Source: Flavobacteriales bacterium UBA6051 (GTDB lineage Bacteria > Bacteroidota > Bacteroidia > Flavobacteriales_D > Crocinitomicaceae). From it: a stretch of DNA of 64,000 nt. Positions 16,906-26,451 of the stretch are shown in pieces; the stretch's first letter is position 1, and each line of letters begins with the position of its first letter. The DNA is taken from assembly GCA_002427735.1 (NCBI GenBank), contig DIYP01000007.1, forward strand, positions 465,397-529,396, in the 5' to 3' direction. The position numbers were made by a program, and so were the translations under genes. The notes under the pieces were generated by a model. The model saw only the letters and a program-made list of their open reading frames with translations. It ran no database searches and was not told the DNA's origin.

Positions 16906-17931
16906 TTGAATAAATTGAAATCAATATTGTTCCTTTTCTTCCTGTCTTGCGGAGTTGCATTTGCAGGAGAAAATGATTCTTTGTCCTATCGTTTATTCGC
17001 AAATCGCGTTGTACTGTACGGAGATGTTGGATTTCATTCTGCTCCCTTCAGCCTTAAGGATAACTATGGACTCGGAGTTCAAAAGCTTAAGTATAAAAAC
17101 AATGTTCAGGTAGCAGTTGGTTTGGGATTTGTTTATCGCTGGTTTGGGCTTCGCATTGGTTTTAACCTTCCAGGAAACATCCGCCCTGAATCAAAATTTG
17201 GAAAGACGAATTATTTCGATCTTGGATTAAAGTTTAATCTCAAACAGACATTTTGCAATATTGATTTCAGAAGCTATGAGGGATATGTCATAAAGAACGC
17301 CTATACGTGGAATGATACACTTACTTCCTCCACTCCGAATGATATTCGAAGTAAGACGCGTTCGGCAAGTATTTCAGCCAATGTTTGGTGGTTTCTCGCT
17401 AAAGACTTCAAGATGAAAGCCGTACTAGGAAAGGCAGGACATTTTTCTGGGGAATCTAAAACGTGGTATTTCAAAACATCGCTGAATTTCTTTGGTATTT
17501 CCAATGATGTTGGATCACTCGTGCCTACAGAGTTGACAGATTCTTCAGAACGCGTTAATGCGAATACAATTGGGGCGATTGACCTTGGAGTAATACCCGG
17601 CTATGCTTATGGGAACAGAATCAATAATTGGCAATTCGCTGCTTTTGCAGGACTAGGTGGCGTTATTCAATCAAAATTCTATACCCGTGGAGAACTCACC
17701 AGGAGTTTTATTGGCGTTGCCCCGAGAATTGATCTTCGCTTTATCGGTGGTTATTCTAAGCCAAAGTTCTTTGTTCTCGTCGCAACGGATTTTGACATTA
17801 AATCGGTTGCCATTCAAGATTTATCTTACAATCAAACTTTTTACAATATTAAATTGATTGGAGGAATACGTCTTCATACGAAGAAGTCCAGAGCGGCGGA
17901 GAAAGAAACGGAGTCCGTGGAAACTCTTTAA
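16906..17931 (+). CDS. DUF4421 family protein
   Basis: A protein of about 341 residues from a TTG at 16906, chosen because it places the signal peptide (NKLKSILFLFFLSCGVAFAG) at the N-terminus. A TTG at 16858 would add 16 residues lacking signal character. The mature part is beta-rich with YGDVGFHSAPFSLKDNYG, FRSYEGYVIKN and an amphipathic C-terminal half ending IGGIRLHTKK. DUF4421 members are Bacteroidota outer-membrane-associated proteins of unknown function. The 3' end overlaps the convergent gene by 4 bp. Confidence 0.8.
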   Translation: MNKLKSILFLFFLSCGVAFAGENDSLSYRLFANRVVLYGDVGFHSAPFSLKDNYGLGVQKLKYKNNVQVAVGLGFVYRWFGLRIGFNLPGNIRPESKFGKTNYFDLGLKFNLKQTFCNIDFRSYEGYVIKNAYTWNDTLTSSTPNDIRSKTRSASISANVWWFLAKDFKMKAVLGKAGHFSGESKTWYFKTSLNFFGISNDVGSLVPTELTDSSERVNANTIGAIDLGVIPGYAYGNRINNWQFAAFAGLGGVIQSKFYTRGELTRSFIGVAPRIDLRFIGGYSKPKFFVLVATDFDIKSVAIQDLSYNQTFYNIKLIGGIRLHTKKSRAAEKETESVETL

Positions 17932-18410
17932 AAATATCGCTCAATCCAAGAATCAGAAGCAACTGTATTCCACTCTTCCTGGAATTCTTTTTTTGATTGA
18001 ATCAAATTATTAAAGAAAGGCGTATTTCTATCGATATCTCCAGCCGCAATTAACTCAGGAACATCATTCATGTGAACTACATGATTGTTACCGGCCAATT
18101 GAAAAGTCAATAACATTCGATTGGTGAGTTCTACATTTAACTCTGATTCTAATTCTTTCATCAGTCGCACCTGAGCATCCTGAGCTCGCCCGCACATACT
18201 TGGTTCATCTGTAAATGCTGCAACACGAATAAATAAATCATTCAATAAATCAATGGAGCCCTGAACTTGAATTCCATGACTCTCCCATTGACCAAGGAAG
18301 GCATCTGCAAACTGATGAACAACCGCCTGTTGGTCGTTGGATAACTTAGCGCTCGATTGGTATACCCAAACTTTTGCTGAATCAGGAAGACTCTCGAATG
18401 CAACTCTCAT
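17928..18410 (-). CDS. Conserved Flavobacteriia protein (often labelled ABC transporter ATPase)
   Basis: A 160-residue cytoplasmic protein with no Walker motifs, so the common database label of ABC ATPase is not supported by its sequence. Conserved-looking segments are KVWVYQSSAKLSN, LGQWESHGIQVQGS and FIRVAAFTDEPSMCGR. It follows the Fe-S subunit gene by 2 bp, making it the last gene of that operon. The role is unknown. Confidence 0.7.
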   Translation of the reverse strand: MRVAFESLPDSAKVWVYQSSAKLSNDQQAVVHQFADAFLGQWESHGIQVQGSIDLLNDLFIRVAAFTDEPSMCGRAQDAQVRLMKELESELNVELTNRMLLTFQLAGNNHVVHMNDVPELIAAGDIDRNTPFFNNLIQSKKEFQEEWNTVASDSWIERYF

Positions 18411-18412
18411 AT

Positions 18413-19201
18413 TTATAAATCTGCGGCAGTGGCAATTAACTCAGCTACATCTAACACTTCCACCTCTCCTTCTTTTTCAAAATTCTTTACACCATCAGTC
18501 ATCATAGTGTTGCAGAAAGGACAACCAGTAGCAATAACATCCGGATCTAATTCCAGAGCTTCTTCTGTACGCTCCACATTAATCTCTTTGTTACCTTTCT
18601 CCGCTTCTTTAAACATTTGAGCACCTCCCGCACCACAGCAAAGTCCATTTGTCTTGCAGCGTTTCATTTCAACTAATTCTCCATCCAGCTTTTGAATCAG
18701 TTCACGTGGCGCTTCATAAACGTCATTCGCACGTCCAAGATAACAAGGGTCATGAAAAGTAATCTTCTTTCCTTTGAAAGTCCCACCATCTTTGAGTGTA
18801 AGCTTTCCTTGATTGATTAATTCCTGAATTAGTTGAGTATGGTGAATCACCTCATAGTTCCCTCCTAGCTCAGGATATTCATTTTTCAACGTATTAAAAC
18901 AATGCGGGCAAGCAGTAACAATTTTTTTTACCTCATATCCATCCAACACCTGAATATTCATCATCGCTTGCATCTGGAAGGTAAACTCATTGCCGGCGCG
19001 CTTTGCAGGATCACCAGTACAATTCTCTTCCGTTCCTAGGACCGCAAATTGAACCTTACATTCGTTCAAAATCTTCACCAACGCCTTCGTGATCTTTTTA
19101 GCACGATCATCAAAACTTCCAGAGCAACCGACCCAAAATAAAATATCCGGTGATTCTCCTTTGGCCATCATTTCGGCCATTGTTGGTACATTCAAACTCA
19201 T
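18413..19201 (-). CDS. Heterodisulfide-reductase-B-like (CCG-domain) Fe-S protein
   Basis: A 262-residue soluble protein with the cysteine-rich CCG architecture. ACPHCFNTLKNEYP is near residue 93, FHDPCYLGR near 150 and LCCGAGGAQMF near 187, followed by a CPFCNTM motif near 227; GCSGSF occurs near residue 25. Such domains hold an unusual 4Fe-4S cluster and act with an HdrC/GlpC-like ferredoxin subunit in quinone- or thiol-linked electron transfer. The matching membrane ferredoxin subunit is encoded two genes upstream. The substrate is unknown. Confidence 0.88.
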   Translation of the reverse strand: MSLNVPTMAEMMAKGESPDILFWVGCSGSFDDRAKKITKALVKILNECKVQFAVLGTEENCTGDPAKRAGNEFTFQMQAMMNIQVLDGYEVKKIVTACPHCFNTLKNEYPELGGNYEVIHHTQLIQELINQGKLTLKDGGTFKGKKITFHDPCYLGRANDVYEAPRELIQKLDGELVEMKRCKTNGLCCGAGGAQMFKEAEKGNKEINVERTEEALELDPDVIATGCPFCNTMMTDGVKNFEKEGEVEVLDVAELIATAADL

Positions 19202-19204
19202 AAA

Positions 19205-19630
19205 CTATTTCTTAAATACCTGAATACTCGCTTTTTCCTCAACAAGGTCTGTGAAATTACCCTCATATCGTGTAGCACGTACAATGTGATTATCGATCCA
19301 ATGATAGTTTCCACCTCTTGGTTTACCCATCATGATTCCATGATACTTGAATCCGTGTTCATTCAGCCAGGATTCAGTAACTGCTCTATGCTCTTCAACA
19401 CGAGAGGTGAAAAAGGTAATAATATGCCCTTGCTCGAACCACTTGTTGATTGTTTCCAATGCTCCAGGATAAATCTTGGCTGTTGCCATTCTCTCCGGCT
19501 CTTCATTTGGAATATCATCACAAATCGTCCCATCTATATCAATCATGAAGTTCTTAACATCATCCGGCAGCACAGGAGAAACCTTTTCTCCATCCAACTC
19601 TAAGTCTTCTAATACAATATCAGTCTTCAT
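19205..19630 (-). CDS. HAD-superfamily phosphatase-like protein
   Basis: A 141-residue protein with the HAD motif I MIDIDGTICDD (two aspartates, about residues 29-39) and motif II-like FFTSRVEEHR near residue 75. A late DN is in HWIDNHIV. The lack of a cap domain suggests a small HAD phosphatase; related proteins are sometimes misnamed phosphoheptose isomerase. It lies between two Fe-S subunit genes, overlapping the upstream one by 11 bp and leaving 3 bp to the next, so co-translation is likely. The substrate is unknown. Confidence 0.8.
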   Translation of the reverse strand: MKTDIVLEDLELDGEKVSPVLPDDVKNFMIDIDGTICDDIPNEEPERMATAKIYPGALETINKWFEQGHIITFFTSRVEEHRAVTESWLNEHGFKYHGIMMGKPRGGNYHWIDNHIVRATRYEGNFTDLVEEKASIQVFKK

Positions 19631-20936
19631 TTGCCCAGTTTAAGCGATCCGATGGACTAAATTGCCATGGAGCACCGTTGTTTTCAATATTCGTTAACAT
19701 TCCTGTCAGTTCAGATGGAACTTTAGATTCTTCCATCACAAGGTATCTTCTCAAATCTACAATAATGGATAGAGGATCGATATTGACTGGACATTCCTGA
19801 ACACAAGCATTACAAGAGGTACATGCCCAAAGTTCTTCCTCTGTGATGTAATCACCCAATAAGCTCTTACCATCATCATAATCCGCTCCGTGCTTTCTTT
19901 TATTATCTCCTACTTCTACCAGGCGATCGCGGGTGTCCATCATTATTTTTCGAGGCGAAAGCAACTTTCCAGTAATATTTGCAGGACAAGAAGAGGTGCA
20001 ACGACCACATTCCGTACATGTATAACTGTCTAACAAATTTTTCCATGTTAAATCAGTCACATCTTTCGCTCCAAATCGTTGCGGTTCAGCCACTTCCCCT
20101 TCAGGCGGAGCAGCAAAAGGATCTGCAGTAGGGTCCATCATGAGCTTCACCTCCTTAGTAACGGATTCCATATTGGAGAACTTCCCTTTTTTATCTAAAT
20201 TCGAATAATATGTATTCGGAAAAGCCAAAACAATGTGAAAATGCTTGGAATAAGGCAAGTAGTTTAGGAAGGCAAACACCATTAAAATGTGCCCCCACCA
20301 ACCAATTCGCTCGAGCGTATGTAGTGATTCAAGGCTCATTCCTTCGAAGAAGGCTGGCCCAATAAGACTGCTGATTGCAAAACCGTAAGATTCACCTGTT
20401 AGCTGAACATGTGCCGCCTCATCCGCACCATTCATTGTAAAAATGCATAATACAAGCACCAATTCCATGAATAGGATCATATTTCCATCCATTTTTGGCC
20501 ACCCATTCATTTCGCTCATATTGAAGCGTGGAAGTTTTAGCAAGTTACGTCGAGACAAGAAGATAATCGTTGCAATTAAGGCAGCTACAGACAGAACCTC
20601 AATGAATGAAATCATGAACGTATAAAAACCACCCAATGAACTATGGAACGTTCGATGGTTGCCCATCAATCCATCAATAATGATCTCTATTAACTCTATT
20701 TGCGTTATAACAAAGGCTGCATAAATAGCCAAGTGCAAAAGAGCCGGGATAGGTCGCGTAAACATTTTTTGTTGACCAAAGGCCACCAAGAGCATTGTCT
20801 TCCAGCGCTCTCCTTTATTATCCGTGCGATCAATATCACGACCTAACTTAATGTTAGACCGCACTTTCATCACATTCCATCCAAAAAATCCAAATCCTAT
20901 TACCAGTAAAAGTGCGAAGAGTATGGTAGCAATCAT
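19620..20936 (-). CDS. Membrane-anchored (Fe-S) oxidoreductase subunit, HdrC/GlpC-like
   Basis: A 438-residue protein with an N-terminal membrane part of about five or six helices (residues 1-235) resembling the quinone-facing domain of HdrE/NarI proteins. A ferredoxin-like domain carrying two 4Fe-4S motifs follows, CTECGRCTSSCP near residue 305 and CTSCNACVQECP near residue 363. It likely passes electrons between the CCG protein encoded downstream and the membrane quinone pool. It sits between the MCE protein and the HAD gene in one operon. Confidence 0.88.
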   Translation of the reverse strand: MIATILFALLLVIGFGFFGWNVMKVRSNIKLGRDIDRTDNKGERWKTMLLVAFGQQKMFTRPIPALLHLAIYAAFVITQIELIEIIIDGLMGNHRTFHSSLGGFYTFMISFIEVLSVAALIATIIFLSRRNLLKLPRFNMSEMNGWPKMDGNMILFMELVLVLCIFTMNGADEAAHVQLTGESYGFAISSLIGPAFFEGMSLESLHTLERIGWWGHILMVFAFLNYLPYSKHFHIVLAFPNTYYSNLDKKGKFSNMESVTKEVKLMMDPTADPFAAPPEGEVAEPQRFGAKDVTDLTWKNLLDSYTCTECGRCTSSCPANITGKLLSPRKIMMDTRDRLVEVGDNKRKHGADYDDGKSLLGDYITEEELWACTSCNACVQECPVNIDPLSIIVDLRRYLVMEESKVPSELTGMLTNIENNGAPWQFSPSDRLNWANED

Positions 20937-20945
20937 GTCTGTGCT

Positions 20946-21986
20946 TTAATTGGGTAAACTATCGAGAAGATTTCTTAATTTTTCTTCTTCCTGTTTGGTT
21001 AAAGGAACCCCTTTCGTTTTTGCTCCGAGTACAGAGAAATGTATGTAGCGCTCAGGATGAATCTGAATATCCTCAACCAAATTCTGCAATTCCTGATTCG
21101 TCTTAACCAGCTCGTTATAGAGAGCTTCGTCTCCAAGTAATTTACCAAGCGTGCCCTCGCCTTTCATTGCTGTGTCCAGAACATCATTGATCTTCGCAAG
21201 CGTTTCCTTCGCATTATTTATCGTTCCTTTAAAGTCTGCTGAAACAAGGTCATCAGTGATTCCCTCAACGTTCCCAACAATCTTCTTCACTTTCTCGTTA
21301 CTACGCTTCAGGTTGGCTGTTATTTCCTCTACATTGGAAAGAATTCGACTCAACGTCACCTTCTCGCTTTCTACGAGCAGTTCAATCTGCTCAGCAGCGC
21401 TTCCAAAACGCTTAATGGCTATCTTGATCTCCTTCAAGCTACCCTCAATCTGCGAAGTAGCCGTAGTATCCCAGAAAGCAGAAACGCCATTCACCATGTT
21501 ATCGATAGAAAGCAATGCGGCATTTAACTTATTTGAGAGTGGATCAGCGTACTCCTTAAGCGTTGATGTGATATCTTGACTCACAAAACCTTCAAGTGTA
21601 GCTCCAGGCTTGTAATATCCTTTGGAATGATCCTCCACCATGTGGATAGTCAACCCTTTCGAAAGCAGATCAATTCCACCTGCCTCTACTTTTGTTCCCA
21701 TTGGAATTTTTAGGTTTTCCACTGAAATATTAAATGTCATCTTGACACGCTTGTTAGAATCCTTTTCCATTGGTAGATACTCAATTTCCAAAACCTTTCC
21801 AACATCAACACCATTCACATATACTGATGTTGCCGCCGTTACACCACCAGATTGTGGGAAATAAGCGTAATAAACATCGTCTCCTCCAAAGAAGCTATTT
21901 CCTTTCAAAAAGTTGACCCCGGTTACCAACAAACCAATTGCAACAATGGTGATGATACCAGTAATTAATTCCTTAGAGATCTTCAA
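20946..21986 (-). CDS. MlaD/MCE-family protein
   Basis: A 346-residue protein with an N-terminal membrane anchor (residues 7-24) and an MCE domain at about residues 36-118 (YFPQSGGVTAATSVYVNGVDVGKVLEI). A long helical, coiled-coil region runs from about 140 to 300. This architecture is that of periplasmic lipid-transport subunits (MlaD/Ttg2C type). No MlaE/F permease or ATPase is adjacent. The gene follows the amidase by 4 bp and precedes the Fe-S genes by 9 bp, an arrangement I recall as recurrent in Flavobacteriia. Confidence 0.9.
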   Translation of the reverse strand: MKISKELITGIITIVAIGLLVTGVNFLKGNSFFGGDDVYYAYFPQSGGVTAATSVYVNGVDVGKVLEIEYLPMEKDSNKRVKMTFNISVENLKIPMGTKVEAGGIDLLSKGLTIHMVEDHSKGYYKPGATLEGFVSQDITSTLKEYADPLSNKLNAALLSIDNMVNGVSAFWDTTATSQIEGSLKEIKIAIKRFGSAAEQIELLVESEKVTLSRILSNVEEITANLKRSNEKVKKIVGNVEGITDDLVSADFKGTINNAKETLAKINDVLDTAMKGEGTLGKLLGDEALYNELVKTNQELQNLVEDIQIHPERYIHFSVLGAKTKGVPLTKQEEEKLRNLLDSLPN

Positions 21987-21990
21987 AACT

Positions 21991-23133
21991 TTATTTTTCT
22001 GCTAATTTAATAGCTTTTTGCAAATTAATCCGCTCGCCATTGAGGAATGCAACAACAAAAGCATGTTGAAATCCATTTTCTCTCAGCGTATTTTTCATTT
22101 TATTGGCTTCGGAAAATGCATTGGGATATTGACCAATCGTATATTTATAAAGTCCACCCTGTTCGTATTCAAATATGGTGTATCCTTTAAATCTTGAGGA
22201 AGTCAAAGGGATTTTTGATTCTGAGGTCTCAACTTGAACCCGAAAAACAACCTCATTTTGGTTTTCTACTGCAACACTATTCTCGGGAGGCGTATTTTCA
22301 TTGATCACCGGAACCTTGGGACCAACAACTTCTTCATCTATACCTTCCAACTCATTCTTATACTTTCGGAAAGCAGTAAACATTGATTCAGCCATCAACT
22401 TTTGCGTTTCCGGACTGCTCAGAAACTTCTCTTCCTTTGGATTTGTCAAAAAACCAGTTTCAATCAAAACACTAGGCATCGTTGTTTTATAAAGCACTAA
22501 AAAGCCTGCTTGCTTCACTCCACGATCATGGCGACCGATCCTCTTGAACTCACTCTGTAGTTTAGAGGCAAAGCTGATAGACTGGTCCAGGAAAACACTC
22601 AACTGAATCTGTCTGGCAATAATGGCATCAGGGGATAAATCAAAATCCTTGTACTTCGCACCACCATCCTCTTCCAGATGAATAATAGAGTTTTCTCGTT
22701 CCGCAACACGCTGTTGTGACTCGGTTCGGTGTAACCCAAGGACATACGTTTCTGTACCGTAAGCCTGAGGACTTGCCGCGTTCGCATGAATACAGATAAA
22801 CAAATCAGCATTGTGGCGATTCGCAATTTTTGCGCGCTCATCTAATTCAACAAACACATCTGTCTTGCGCGTGTATACGACGTCAATTTGAGGGTATTTC
22901 TCTTTGATTAAATCTCCAAGCATCAATGCCATCGATAAGCATACATGTTTCTCATGTGCAGAAGCACCGTGACATCCAGGATCTTTACCTCCATGTCCTG
23001 CATCAATAACAACTGTTTTTATGGCAGCAACTGCCGACTCGTCAATTTGTGCAAAGGACGTTCGAACACCACACAATAAAACCAAGACAATAACGGCACG
23101 GATTATGTTGCGGCTCTCCAATTTTTCGATCAT
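21991..23133 (-). CDS. N-acetylmuramoyl-L-alanine amidase with SPOR-like tail
   Basis: A 380-residue secreted amidase. A signal segment (about residues 10-29) precedes an Amidase_3 domain at about residues 36-260. Its zinc-site regions are VIDAGHGGKDPG and AYGTETYVLG, with the catalytic Glu in LIETGFLTNP. After a Pro/Glu-rich linker the C-terminal 75 residues (YTIGQYPNAFSEANKMKNTL) look like a SPOR peptidoglycan-binding domain. It trims stem peptides from septal murein. It is divergent from lptD. Confidence 0.92.
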   Translation of the reverse strand: MIEKLESRNIIRAVIVLVLLCGVRTSFAQIDESAVAAIKTVVIDAGHGGKDPGCHGASAHEKHVCLSMALMLGDLIKEKYPQIDVVYTRKTDVFVELDERAKIANRHNADLFICIHANAASPQAYGTETYVLGLHRTESQQRVAERENSIIHLEEDGGAKYKDFDLSPDAIIARQIQLSVFLDQSISFASKLQSEFKRIGRHDRGVKQAGFLVLYKTTMPSVLIETGFLTNPKEEKFLSSPETQKLMAESMFTAFRKYKNELEGIDEEVVGPKVPVINENTPPENSVAVENQNEVVFRVQVETSESKIPLTSSRFKGYTIFEYEQGGLYKYTIGQYPNAFSEANKMKNTLRENGFQHAFVVAFLNGERINLQKAIKLAEK

Positions 23134-23198
23134 GGCAAACGTAATTTTAATAGTTTTGCTTCGTTAAAAGTTGACGCGCTAACAAAAATAACGCACAA

Positions 23199-25796
23199 TT
23201 GTTGTCCAAAAAGCATTCCATACATGTAGTTATACCCTTGACGTTGTTAATAATGTTCTTCACAAACAACGGGTATGCGCAGGTTTCAGAGGACAGCGTG
23301 ATCGTCAATTCTCAGGATTCAATTCCTAGCTTAGTAGAAGACAGTGTTACATTTTTTCAAGATACGCTAATCATTAATGATGGGTCTATCGATAAACCCA
23401 TTTATTATTCGGCAAAGGACTCGGTTAGAATAGATATAAAAGAGAAAAAAGTTCACCTATATAATGAGGCCACGGTAGATAACGGTGAGGTAAAAATTGA
23501 AGCTGGCTACATTATGATAGACCTTGATAAAAACGAGGTTTATGCAACATATATATTAGACGAAGACTCCAGCAAAACCCAGCAACCGCAATTTACAGAT
23601 GGCGCTGAAAAAATTCAAGCTTCCAGTATTCGTTACAACTTCGACACTAAAAAAGGATACATTGAGGAGGTAGCCATTCAACAAGATGAAAATGTTCTTT
23701 ACATGGAAGTAGCCAAGCGGCATAGCAACGAGCACATCCACTTTAAAAAAGGGCGCTTCACTACATGCGACTTGGAAGAACCTCATTATCACTTTCAGTT
23801 GTCAAAAGCTGTCATGATACCAGAAAAACGGATTGTCTCTGGGCCAATGAATCTCTGGGTCCAAGGAGTTCCAACACCACTCGGGCTACCTTTCATTATC
23901 ATTCCCCAGATGGAAGATAAATCAGCAGGCTTATTGTTCCCTCAAATAGTTCCGGTATCACAATTTGGCTTTGGACTGCAGGATTTAGGGTACTATATTC
24001 CAATAAGTGATCGTCTTCAAACAACCTTCTATGGTACCATTTACAGTAGAGGTAGCTGGGGATTGAGAAATAGAACCGAATATGCAAAGCGTTATAAATA
24101 TCGCGGTACCGTTGATGCAGGCTTCCAACAATTTAAGACAGGATTCCCAACCAATATCAACCAGAACAAGTTTACACTCAACTGGACGCATGGTATGGAT
24201 TCAAAGGCGAGCCCATATTGGGGGTTTAGCTCAAACGTTCAGTTTATTTCGGATAATAACTCCCAAAACAACCTTGATCCTTTAAATGAAAATTATTTCA
24301 ATAACAGCTTCAACTCAGACATTAACCTACAAAGGCTATTTCCCGGAAAACCAATTACTTCTGGGTTAAAAATTTCACTTCGACAAAATTCTATTTCTAA
24401 CAATATTTCCGTAACGGCTCCAGTACTCACGGTGAATGTAACCCGATTCTTCCCATTCCGAAAGATTATTAAGAAAACAAATGCGCTTTCTCGTATAGGT
24501 GTTACTTATAATTTCGAAGGTAAAAACAGCTCTTCATTTGGCGATTCTCTCTTAAGTAACGGTCAATTCAACCGAATTGGTGATCGCTTTCAAAATGGTT
24601 TGAATCAAAACATTACACTTCAAACGACCGCCAGTCTATTCAAGAACACCTGGAAGTTTACACCAATTGTCAACTACAGTAACAGAATTAATTTCCAGCA
24701 AACGGAAAAGCGTTATGACGCGGTGAACAACACCACGATAACGGATACTGTAAGTGCAACTGGCATGGCACATTCACTGACTTTCACTGCTCAACTTAAT
24801 ACGACTGTTTACAGTTATTACAGATATGTGGGGAAAAGCGAAGCTAAATTACGCCATGTATTGACACCTACATTCAGCTTCCAGTACATTCCTAATCTTA
24901 ATAGTCATATTTCGCGAACCGACAGCATCGGTGTAGACATGGCACCGATCACCTACTCCATATTCGAGTCAAGTCTTTATCGAGTAAGTAATACTAATAC
25001 GCAAGCACTCATCAATTTTGGCTTCAACAACACATTTGAGCTAAAAAGAAGATCTGATAAGGACACGCTGGACGGATTCAAGAAAACACGTCTGATTGAC
25101 GCCTTGACATTGAATGGTTCATACGATTTGCTTAAAGACTCTATGCAGTTATCGAACATTAGTTTGAATATGCGCGTGAGCCCTACAAAATGGTTAAACT
25201 TTGTTGCCAGCTCTACCTTCTCTCCGTACGACTGGAACGATTCTACTGGTGTTACCACAGCTGACTATGCAATCAACGGGAATCAGCGAAAACTTGGACG
25301 CTTCATTTCAACAAACTTTGCTACGACCCTGACTCTCACCTCCAGAGAAAGTAGAAAAGAACTGGAATCCAGCTTGGACGAATTAGAAACCAATTGGAAT
25401 GCTGACTATGCATATTTCTTACTTCACCCTGAGCACGCAATCAATTTTAATATTCCTTGGAAAGTATCCCTTTCTCACGTTTATACCATCAACAGAAATA
25501 CGAATCAGGCGACCTATCAATCAGAGCGTTGGACGCAACTTCAAACCTTGATGGTGAATGGCGATCTTAGCTTTACGAAAAGGTGGAAACTAGTTTCTGT
25601 GATAAACCTTGATCTCAAAGAATACAAGGTAACCAACGCACGATTCACGCTTACAAGAGACATGCACTGCTGGGCACTTGCCTTCCATTGGACGCCAATT
25701 GGAGGAAATAAGAGCTTCTTATTCAGCATCCGTTCAACGTCAAAACTCTTCCAGGATGCAAAAATTGATATCAAAAGACCTCCTGCATTCCTTTAA
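23199..25796 (+). CDS. lptD: LptD-like LPS-assembly outer-membrane protein
   Basis: An 865-residue protein read from a TTG (23199 or the adjacent 23202), followed by a signal peptide ending NNGYAQ. An OstA/LptA-like jelly-roll region (about residues 75-190, KKVHLYNEATVDNGEVKIEAG) leads into the LptD barrel (about residues 220-865), with GPMNLWVQGVPTPLGLPFIIIPQ as the Bacteroidota LptD signature. It inserts lipopolysaccharide into the outer leaflet. No LptE is seen nearby. It is divergent from the amidase across a 65-bp gap. Confidence 0.88.
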   Translation: MLSKKHSIHVVIPLTLLIMFFTNNGYAQVSEDSVIVNSQDSIPSLVEDSVTFFQDTLIINDGSIDKPIYYSAKDSVRIDIKEKKVHLYNEATVDNGEVKIEAGYIMIDLDKNEVYATYILDEDSSKTQQPQFTDGAEKIQASSIRYNFDTKKGYIEEVAIQQDENVLYMEVAKRHSNEHIHFKKGRFTTCDLEEPHYHFQLSKAVMIPEKRIVSGPMNLWVQGVPTPLGLPFIIIPQMEDKSAGLLFPQIVPVSQFGFGLQDLGYYIPISDRLQTTFYGTIYSRGSWGLRNRTEYAKRYKYRGTVDAGFQQFKTGFPTNINQNKFTLNWTHGMDSKASPYWGFSSNVQFISDNNSQNNLDPLNENYFNNSFNSDINLQRLFPGKPITSGLKISLRQNSISNNISVTAPVLTVNVTRFFPFRKIIKKTNALSRIGVTYNFEGKNSSSFGDSLLSNGQFNRIGDRFQNGLNQNITLQTTASLFKNTWKFTPIVNYSNRINFQQTEKRYDAVNNTTITDTVSATGMAHSLTFTAQLNTTVYSYYRYVGKSEAKLRHVLTPTFSFQYIPNLNSHISRTDSIGVDMAPITYSIFESSLYRVSNTNTQALINFGFNNTFELKRRSDKDTLDGFKKTRLIDALTLNGSYDLLKDSMQLSNISLNMRVSPTKWLNFVASSTFSPYDWNDSTGVTTADYAINGNQRKLGRFISTNFATTLTLTSRESRKELESSLDELETNWNADYAYFLLHPEHAINFNIPWKVSLSHVYTINRNTNQATYQSERWTQLQTLMVNGDLSFTKRWKLVSVINLDLKEYKVTNARFTLTRDMHCWALAFHWTPIGGNKSFLFSIRSTSKLFQDAKIDIKRPPAFL

Positions 25797-25815
25797 TTAG
25801 TTTATCTTCGATTAG

Positions 25816-26394
25816 GTGATTGATTTTAACTTTGAAAATACAGCAGAACTAAAGCCCGGATCAGTATTGGTTTCTGAACCTTTTCTGGCGGATGATTATT
25901 TTACCCGATCTGTCATATTCTTGTGCGACCATAACGACGAAGGAAGTTTTGGCTTTGTCTTAAACAAGTATGTTGAAAACAATTTGACTGATTTTGTAAA
26001 AGACTTTCCTGATACAACTGCACGAGTTGGACTTGGAGGGCCGGTTGATACATCGAATTTATTCTATATCCATTCAATAGGTGAAAAAATCCCAAACAGT
26101 ATCCCTTGCTCAAATGGACTTTTCATTGGAGGTGATTTTGAAAAATTGAAGGAAATCCTCTTACTTGACCCTTCTCAAACTAATCGAATTCGCTTTTTCA
26201 TTGGCTATTCTGGCTGGGATAAAGGACAATTGACACATGAATTAAACGAAAAGTCCTGGATCGTTTTAAACGATACATCCCAGAAACTTATTCTTGACAC
26301 TTCCAATGAAAATATATGGAAAGAGGTGATGCAAAATCTGGGAGGTAAATTTAAAGTAATGTCGCAATTCCCGATCAATCCTTCTGACAACTAA
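25816..26394 (+). CDS. YqgE/AlgH family protein
   Basis: A 192-residue protein of the UPF0301 (YqgE/AlgH) family, starting at a GTG just 19 bp after lptD. Family hallmarks are LKPGSVLVSEPFLADDYFTRSVIFLCDHNDEGSFGFVLNK (residues 11-50, read as consecutive short motifs), LGGPVD and FIGYSGWDKGQLTHEL. The fold is known; the function is only loosely linked to regulation. Confidence 0.93.
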   Translation: MIDFNFENTAELKPGSVLVSEPFLADDYFTRSVIFLCDHNDEGSFGFVLNKYVENNLTDFVKDFPDTTARVGLGGPVDTSNLFYIHSIGEKIPNSIPCSNGLFIGGDFEKLKEILLLDPSQTNRIRFFIGYSGWDKGQLTHELNEKSWIVLNDTSQKLILDTSNENIWKEVMQNLGGKFKVMSQFPINPSDN

Positions 26395-26451
26395 CGTAGG
26401 AGTTCAAGGTTTTCTATTTATGTTTATTTTTATCGAGAAATCGACAACCTT

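Noticed and set aside
17928..18410. ABC transporter ATPase annotation commonly given to this family
   Set aside because: There is no Walker A, Walker B or signature motif in the 160 residues.
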